Both the position numbers and the translations under genes were made by a program. The notes beneath the pieces were generated by a model, which saw only the letters and a list, made by a program, of their open reading frames with translations, searched no databases and was not told the origin of the DNA. Source: Candidatus Coprenecus pullicola (GTDB lineage: Bacteria > Bacteroidota > Bacteroidia > Bacteroidales > UBA932). Taken from it: a stretch of DNA of 59,382 bases. Shown in pieces: positions 54,565 through 59,382 of the stretch. The stretch lies in the NCBI GenBank assembly GCA_018711925.1, contig DVHR01000049.1, positions 1 to 59,382 of the forward strand. The letters run 5' to 3'. Numbering within the stretch: position 1 is the stretch's first letter; every line of letters starts with the position of its first letter.

Positions 54565-54894
54565 ATGAATATCTCTTTTTTCAAGACACCGAGCCACCGC
54601 GTCTTCCACTACGAGCCCCGCTACTGGGATGAGAGAAAGGAAAGACGTGAGCAAGTCAGACAGGACGCCCTTAGGGAAAAGGCCCTGAGAGAGGGCAGGG
54701 AATGGAAAGACGAAAGCTATCAGCCAGGAAAATACATAAAAGGGAAGCTGCAGGAGCAGGCCCGCAACAACAGGAAAGGCTCCCTCAACAAGAACCTGAC
54801 CCGTATAATAGGACTGGTATCTGTCGCCATTTTCTTCGCATTTCTCATTTATTTTGCCAAATACTTCACAGTATTTCTGGAGTCTATGAGATAG
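54565..54894 (+). CDS. Small charged membrane protein upstream of mutL
   Basis: The 109-residue protein has a basic and acidic N-terminal half (FHYEPRYWDERKERREQVR) and one transmembrane helix near residues 82-103 (GLVSVAIFFAFLIYFA). It lies 7 bases upstream of mutL. I recall similar short proteins before mutL in other Bacteroidales; the function is unknown. The chosen ATG lies immediately downstream of the promoter. Confidence 0.72.
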   Translation: MNISFFKTPSHRVFHYEPRYWDERKERREQVRQDALREKALREGREWKDESYQPGKYIKGKLQEQARNNRKGSLNKNLTRIIGLVSVAIFFAFLIYFAKYFTVFLESMR

Positions 54895-54901
54895 TTGCAG
54901 C

Positions 54902-56701
54902 ATGCTGAGGATTCTACCTTCAAACATATCGAATCTGATTGCTGCCGGAGAGGTCGTACAGAGGCCCGCGTCCGCTGTGAAAGAGCTGCTGGAAAACGCA
55001 GTCGATGCCGGAGCCGGAAATATCAGCGTCATCATCGAGGACTCTGGCAAAACTCTTATTCAGGTCATCGATGACGGCTGCGGCATGACACCGGAGGAAG
55101 CCAGGCTGTGTTTCGAGCGGCACGCCACTTCCAAAATCTCGGAAGCCTCCGACCTGTCCTCAATCATGACATACGGTTTCAGGGGCGAGGCCCTGCCGTC
55201 AATAGCGGCCGTGGCTGAAGTCACTCTCAGAACCCGCAAAAAGGGCTCCGATACCGGTTCCGAGACCGTCTTCACCCCATCGGGATTCTCCGGGCAGGAA
55301 GAGGCGGCCATGCCGGAAGGCACCAACATCGCGGTAAGAAACATATTCTACAGCCTTCCGGCCAGAAGGAAATTCCTCAAGTCCGACAGCACCGAGTTCC
55401 GGCAGATAGTCTCGGAATTCTCCCACGTGGCCCTGTGCCGTCCCGAAATCAGCGTCAGACTGGTCCATAACGGCAAGGACATATACAACCTCAAAAAAGC
55501 TAACACCTTAAAGCAAAGAATACTGGAGATAGAGGGAAAGGACATGGTGAAAGAGCTGATAGATGTACGGACTTCCACCAGAATCATCAATATCTCCGGA
55601 TTCATCGGCAATCCTTCGGATGCGCGTAAAAGCGCCGGCAATCAGTTCTTCTTCGTCAACGGCAGATACTTCCGTTCCTCATATTTCCACAAGGCAGTCA
55701 TGAAGGCCTATGACAAACTGATTCCGGAAGGAGCATATCCGTCATACTACATCTTCTTCGAGACCACCCCGGAGAATATCGATGTCAACATACATCCGGC
55801 CAAGACCGAGGTGAAGTTCGAGAACGAGACTGAGATATTCGAGATTCTCACCGCGGCAGTAAAAGAGTCCCTCGGACGCAACTCATTCATTCCCACCATA
55901 GATTTCGACCACGACACACTCCCGGACATTCCAGCCCCGTCACGGTTCAACTACACGGGAAGCTACAGCCGCCCTCAACCCTCCAGGCCACAGCACATCC
56001 CTTATGAGACTATCCTTCCGGACACGAGGCCTTCCAGGCATTACTCCGCAATCGAGCCTGCGGAGACACCGTCCGCCGCCGTAAACGGATACGGGGAGAT
56101 CTTCGCGGACAGCGGGGCATCCTCTTCCGGCAGCGGCATACTGCAGATATCCGGAAGATACCTAGTCACAACACTCCGCTCCGGCATGATGATAGTGGAC
56201 ATACGGAGAGCGAGAGAGAGGATTCTATACGAAAAATACCTCCGACAGCTGGACAACTCCGCACCCATCTCGCACCAGGTGCTGTTTCCCTGCGTGATAC
56301 AGCTTTCTCCGGAGAAATACTCCCTGCTGACAGAGAACAGGGAACAGCTGAGGCTACTTGGATTCGACATCGGGCCTCAGGAGGAGAACTCCATATCCGT
56401 AAACGGGCTTCCGGAAGAGTTCGGCACTGACGAAAGTTCGGTAAGGACAGCCATTGACGGGCTCCTTGCCTCCCTTATGGAGAGCGGCTCGATAGACCTG
56501 ATAAGGGCTGACAACAGGGAAGCCATGGCCCGCAGGCTGGCTGGAGCAGCTGCCGCATCAGCCGGAAACGGCAGGCTGTCGGCAGATGAGGCACGACTTT
56601 TGGTAGACTCATTGTTTTCCTGCGCGGAGCCTGAGACTTCGCCAGGAGGGAAAAGATGCATGTCAGTACTTACTGAAGAAGATATAGAAAGGATTTTATG
56701 A
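54902..56701 (+). CDS. mutL: DNA mismatch repair protein MutL
   Basis: The 599-residue protein has the GHKL ATPase N-terminus: IAAGEVVQRPASAVKELLENAVDAG (in part), DDGCGM, TYGFRGEALPSI and RNIFYSLPARRKFLKS. The linker is Pro/Ser-rich (about 340-410). In the C-terminal domain the endonuclease motif normally reads DQHAAHERI or DQHRAHERI. Here it reads DIRRARERI (433-441), so the Gln and His are lost. Strand-nicking activity may therefore be absent. The stop overlaps the rhomboid gene start by four bases. Confidence 0.95.
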   Translation: MLRILPSNISNLIAAGEVVQRPASAVKELLENAVDAGAGNISVIIEDSGKTLIQVIDDGCGMTPEEARLCFERHATSKISEASDLSSIMTYGFRGEALPSIAAVAEVTLRTRKKGSDTGSETVFTPSGFSGQEEAAMPEGTNIAVRNIFYSLPARRKFLKSDSTEFRQIVSEFSHVALCRPEISVRLVHNGKDIYNLKKANTLKQRILEIEGKDMVKELIDVRTSTRIINISGFIGNPSDARKSAGNQFFFVNGRYFRSSYFHKAVMKAYDKLIPEGAYPSYYIFFETTPENIDVNIHPAKTEVKFENETEIFEILTAAVKESLGRNSFIPTIDFDHDTLPDIPAPSRFNYTGSYSRPQPSRPQHIPYETILPDTRPSRHYSAIEPAETPSAAVNGYGEIFADSGASSSGSGILQISGRYLVTTLRSGMMIVDIRRARERILYEKYLRQLDNSAPISHQVLFPCVIQLSPEKYSLLTENREQLRLLGFDIGPQEENSISVNGLPEEFGTDESSVRTAIDGLLASLMESGSIDLIRADNREAMARRLAGAAAASAGNGRLSADEARLLVDSLFSCAEPETSPGGKRCMSVLTEEDIERIL

Positions 56702-57348
56702 ACAATTACGGATATTACCGCCCCGGACTGCCATTTGTAGTCAAGAATCTTATAATCATCAACGCGATAGTGTTTGTGGTGACTCTGTTCGCCCAGCAGT
56801 TCATGTATCAGACATTCTCGCTGTTCTATTTCACATCTCCGTTCTTCAAGCCGTTCCAGCTGATAACCTACATGTTCATGCACGGCGGCTTCTGGCACAT
56901 ATTCTTCAACATGTTCTCGCTGTACATGTTCGGAAGCGTACTGGAGAACTATTGGGGAGGGAAGAAATTTTTCCTGTTCTACATGGTCTGCGGCATAGGT
57001 GCGGGACTCATAAACGAGCTGGTCATGTACCTGCAGATTGCTTTCGCGGAAATGCCAGGTCTTGTTGAAGCGACAGTCAACAGAGTGCCTACAGTAGGTG
57101 CTTCCGGCGCCATCTACGGTCTGCTGCTGGCCTACGGCATGATGTTCCCCAACAACGTACTGCAGTTCATATTCCCGCCTATCGCCCTCAAGGCAAAATG
57201 GATGGTCATCATCTTCGGAGCCATTGAACTGTTGTCCGGACTCTCGGGCACAAACAGCGGTGTCGCCCACTTCGCCCATCTTGGCGGCATGATCTTCGGC
57301 CTTATAATGATTCTTTACTGGAAGAAAAAGAACCGGCTGTACTCCTGA
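56698..57348 (+). CDS. Rhomboid family intramembrane serine protease
   Basis: The 216-residue protein has six membrane helices and the rhomboid motifs HIFFNM (67-72), nucleophile Ser136 in GASGAIYG and catalytic His194 in HFAHLGG. It would cleave transmembrane substrates. It overlaps mutL by four bases and the following EEP gene by one base (TGATG). Confidence 0.95.
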   Translation: MNNYGYYRPGLPFVVKNLIIINAIVFVVTLFAQQFMYQTFSLFYFTSPFFKPFQLITYMFMHGGFWHIFFNMFSLYMFGSVLENYWGGKKFFLFYMVCGIGAGLINELVMYLQIAFAEMPGLVEATVNRVPTVGASGAIYGLLLAYGMMFPNNVLQFIFPPIALKAKWMVIIFGAIELLSGLSGTNSGVAHFAHLGGMIFGLIMILYWKKKNRLYS

Positions 57349-58421
57349 TGAGCAAGGGGAAAACAACATTTCTAAGCATCTCCTACAAGGTCGTCGCGAC
57401 AGTATTCTGCCTGCTGCTGTACCTGAGCTATGCTTCAGCCCTGATTGACCCGGCAGTACTGCCAGTAGCCGGATTCCTAGGTCTTTACTTCATTCCAGTC
57501 CTGCTGATAAACGTCCTGCTGCTCATCATATCCCTGTTCAGATGGTCCTCCTCCGCCTGGATATCCCTGGCGGCCATAGCCCCGGCATTTATCTTCGCAG
57601 GCTCATTTTTCCGCATAGGCGGGCACGAACCGGATATCACGGACACCGGCGGCATTAAAGTCCTGACTTGGAATGTAGGCGGTTTCAGGGCCGGAGACGG
57701 CACTTCCCGACAGAACATGGAGGATGTCGTCTCGCTGATTGAGACCGAGATGCCGCAGATAGTGTCCCTTCAGGAATTCCGGGTCCGGGACACCGCTTCG
57801 ATTCAGGATATCTTCCCCGGATACCGGTACCGCACGCATCATTTCTACCGTCTGCGTAACGGAGATTTCGTCGGTAACGTAACCCTCAGCACCCTGCCCA
57901 TGAGAGAAAGCGGGCACATATATTTTCCCCGAAGCACCAACATGGCGCTGTATGCGGACATGGAGCTGTCCGGCCGCCTGTTCCGTCTATACAACGTGCA
58001 TCTGGAGTCCAACAACATCTCCATCGTATCCATCATAAAGAAAATCGGACGAGGATATGACGAGTTCTCGCACGAATTCGCACAGGCACACGAAAAAGTT
58101 AAAAAATCCTCTTCCCGCAGAGGCAGTCAGGTACGGGCTTTGCTTGACAATATTTCGGAGAGCGGATTGCCGGCAGTCATCTGCGGAGACGTCAATGACA
58201 CTCCGGTATCCTACTGTTTCCGCAGCCTCCGGAGCGGACGCAAGGACACATTCCGGGAAGCGGGCAGAGGCTTCGGGGCCACCTACCGCATACTCTGGCC
58301 ACTTCTGAGGATTGACTACGCATTTGTTCCTGAAAACGCAGATGTGCTTGAGCACAGGACACTACGCCTGGACTGCTCAGACCATTATCCGGTAATAACA
58401 GAGATAAGTATGAACGAATAA
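57348..58421 (+). CDS. Endonuclease/exonuclease/phosphatase family protein, membrane-anchored
   Basis: The 357-residue protein has two or three N-terminal membrane helices (about residues 10-90) and an EEP domain with motifs LTWNVGGF, SLQEFR, GDVNDTPVSY and DHYPVI. The substrate could be a nucleic acid or a phospholipid/inositol phosphate; it cannot be decided. Its start codon overlaps the rhomboid stop codon. Confidence 0.87.
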   Translation: MSKGKTTFLSISYKVVATVFCLLLYLSYASALIDPAVLPVAGFLGLYFIPVLLINVLLLIISLFRWSSSAWISLAAIAPAFIFAGSFFRIGGHEPDITDTGGIKVLTWNVGGFRAGDGTSRQNMEDVVSLIETEMPQIVSLQEFRVRDTASIQDIFPGYRYRTHHFYRLRNGDFVGNVTLSTLPMRESGHIYFPRSTNMALYADMELSGRLFRLYNVHLESNNISIVSIIKKIGRGYDEFSHEFAQAHEKVKKSSSRRGSQVRALLDNISESGLPAVICGDVNDTPVSYCFRSLRSGRKDTFREAGRGFGATYRILWPLLRIDYAFVPENADVLEHRTLRLDCSDHYPVITEISMNE

Positions 58422-58431
58422 CACAAGGACT

Positions 58432-59001
58432 ATGATACAGAAAGAACAGATTGAAAAGGCAGTTGCCGTACTCAAGGCCGGCGGTGTCATTCTCTACCCC
58501 ACTGACACCATCTGGGGTATCGGTTGTGATGCCACAAACGAGGCGGCGGTAGAAAAAGTCTTCTCGCTCAAGCAGAGATCCGACTCCAAGAGCCTGATTA
58601 TCCTGGCCGGAGACATGAACATGGTGGGCCGCTATGTCCGGGAGATTCCCGAGATGGCCGTCACCGTCGAGTCCCTGAGCGACAAGCCCCTGACCATCAT
58701 CTACCCGGAGGGTATCAACCTGGCCTCCAACGTAACAGCGGAGGACGGCAGCATTGCCATCAGGATTCCGAAGAGCGAGTATTGTCTTGAGCTGCTCCGC
58801 GCCTTCCGCAAGCCCATCGTCTCCACATCGGCCAATGTCTCAGGCACATCCGCTCCGAAGAGATACGCTGATATCACCGATGACATCAAGACCGCAGTGG
58901 ACTTCACCGTTGATCCTTCCTGCGAGCAGAACGCCACCGGCAAGGCATCTTCCATCATCAAGCTCGGCCTGCACAACGAAGTACAGGTCATCCGGGAATA
59001 G
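58432..59001 (+). CDS. L-threonylcarbamoyladenylate synthase (TsaC/Sua5/YrdC type)
   Basis: The 189-residue protein has YPTDTIWGIGCDAT (22-35), the KQRSDSKSLIILAGD motif near 48, and STSANVSGT near 132. It makes threonylcarbamoyl-AMP for the universal t6A tRNA modification. It follows the EEP gene by 10 bases. The C-terminal Sua5 domain is absent, so it is the short TsaC-type form. Confidence 0.93.
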   Translation: MIQKEQIEKAVAVLKAGGVILYPTDTIWGIGCDATNEAAVEKVFSLKQRSDSKSLIILAGDMNMVGRYVREIPEMAVTVESLSDKPLTIIYPEGINLASNVTAEDGSIAIRIPKSEYCLELLRAFRKPIVSTSANVSGTSAPKRYADITDDIKTAVDFTVDPSCEQNATGKASSIIKLGLHNEVQVIRE

Positions 59002-59039
59002 CCTTAGCCGGCCGGCATAATCGGTTTGCGCAAAAAATT

Positions 59040-59069
59040 TTTGTATTTTCCAAAAATTATATACCTTTG
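59040..59069 (+). promoter_or_regulatory. Promoter of the tRNA-Gln/tRNA-Met operon
   Basis: TTTG (59040-59043) and TACCTTTG (59062-59069) are 18 bases apart, and the tRNA-Gln 5' end follows at 59084. Confidence 0.7.
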
Positions 59070-59083
59070 CGCTCCGATTCCAC

Positions 59084-59154
59084 TGAGCTATGGTGTAATG
59101 GCAGCACGACAGATTCTGGCTCTGTAAATCTAGGTTCGACTCCTGGTAGCTCAA
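59084..59154 (+). tRNA. tRNA-Gln (anticodon CTG)
   Basis: A 71-base tRNA with acceptor TGAGCTA/TAGCTCA, discriminator A, anticodon stem ACAGA/TCTGT and loop TTCTGGC (anticodon CTG). The T-arm is CTAGG-TTCGACT-CCTGG. CCA is not encoded. Confidence 0.93.
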
Positions 59155-59163
59155 CAAAATGAT

Positions 59164-59237
59164 GGCGAGATAGCTCAGCTGGTTAGAGCGCATGATTCAT
59201 AATCATGAGGTCCCCAGTTCAATCCTGGGTCTCGCTA
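59164..59237 (+). tRNA. tRNA-Met (anticodon CAT)
   Basis: A 74-base tRNA with acceptor GGCGAGA/TCTCGCT, D-arm TAGCTCAGCTGGTTAGAGC, anticodon stem CATGA/TCATG and loop TTCATAA. It is most likely the elongator methionine tRNA; a lysidine-modified tRNA-Ile2 reading ATA also has anticodon CAT and cannot be fully ruled out. Confidence 0.9.
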
Positions 59238-59258
59238 CTCTCTAAAGCACAGAGGACG

Positions 59259-59294
59259 AAGCACTTGCAATCAAAATGCAGGTGCTTTTTGTTT
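59259..59294 (+). terminator. Terminator of the tRNA operon
   Basis: AAGCACTTGCA (59259-59269) pairs with TGCAGGTGCTT (59277-59287) with one wobble, followed by a T-run (TTTTTGTTTG). The remaining bases to 59382 hold nothing I can support. Confidence 0.8.
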
Positions 59295-59382
59295 GTCTTG
59301 ACCATAGCATTGCAGTGGCTGCTTCGCCCTTGTTTTGGCTCCAGATAACGCAGTTCAAGGTAGAGGGCAAGGACTACACTCT

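Noticed and set aside
54508..55050. 180-residue minus-strand frame antisense to the small membrane gene and the mutL start
   Set aside because: The plus-strand promoter and the mutL reading frame explain the region. The antisense frame has no promoter or known motif.
1..59382. CRISPR array, prophage, integrative element or insertion sequence
   Set aside because: No regularly spaced repeats, no transposase, integrase, phage structural genes or relaxase were found. Only the pRiA4b-like protein has a name derived from mobile DNA.

Overview
The window looks like chromosomal DNA from a member of the Bacteroidota, order Bacteroidales, probably a gut or host-associated anaerobe. The evidence is: many promoters of the Bacteroidales type (-7 element TAnnTTTG, sometimes with TTTG about 20 bases upstream); weak or absent Shine-Dalgarno sequences; many lipoproteins with BACON or fibronectin-III-like modules; an AraC-type regulator fused to a TPR sensor; an M-cluster [FeFe] hydrogenase; and GH20 and GH84 hexosaminidases of the mucin-degrading type. 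G+C appears higher than in Bacteroides itself, but I did not compute it and cannot name a genus.

Layout. 1-850: the first codons of a gene running off the left edge, then a HigBA-like toxin-antitoxin pair. 960-8340: four secreted lipoproteins (BACON and FN3-like) and a membrane TPR/AraC regulator. 8456-8579: tRNA-Leu next to a 38-bp perfect palindrome. 8657-19720: nine minus-strand genes packed head to tail (agmatinase, NhaA, FKBP isomerase, a DUF3352-like protein, a DUF4834-like protein, an MsbA-like ABC exporter, acyl-CoA ligase, dCMP deaminase, CtpA protease). 19777-24374: recQ, convergent with miaA / pRiA4b-ORF3-like / LuxC-like reductase. 24454-29881: IMPACT protein, pyrB-pyrI, then serC-serA-DUF1015. 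29882-30259: a gene-free stretch with a 120-bp imperfect palindrome and a terminator. 30260-40736: sugar nucleotidyltransferase, [FeFe] hydrogenase, then a cell-envelope run (patatin/beta-barrel, flippase, dut, murF, glycosyltransferase), and a divergent cyclophilin lipoprotein plus nitroreductase. 40795-44888: an orphan gene start and three lipoproteins, two of them tandem copies sharing only their N-terminal part. 44960-50982: an MFS symporter - GH20 - GH84 operon, probably for GlcNAc release and uptake. 51254-52756: glutamine synthetase. 52855-54381: another BACON lipoprotein. 54565-59001: small membrane protein, mutL, rhomboid protease, EEP hydrolase, TsaC/Sua5. 59084-59237: tRNA-Gln and tRNA-Met.

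Most of the window is ordinary chromosomal core. The least conventional parts are the modular lipoproteins (eight in all, including the tandem pair with shared heads and unrelated tails), the GlcNAc-release operon, the 120-bp palindromic element, a pair of face-to-face promoters at 39396-39447, and a MutL whose endonuclease motif is degenerate. I found no CRISPR array, prophage, insertion sequence or reverse transcriptase. Protein functions come from motif recognition by eye, not from database searches.
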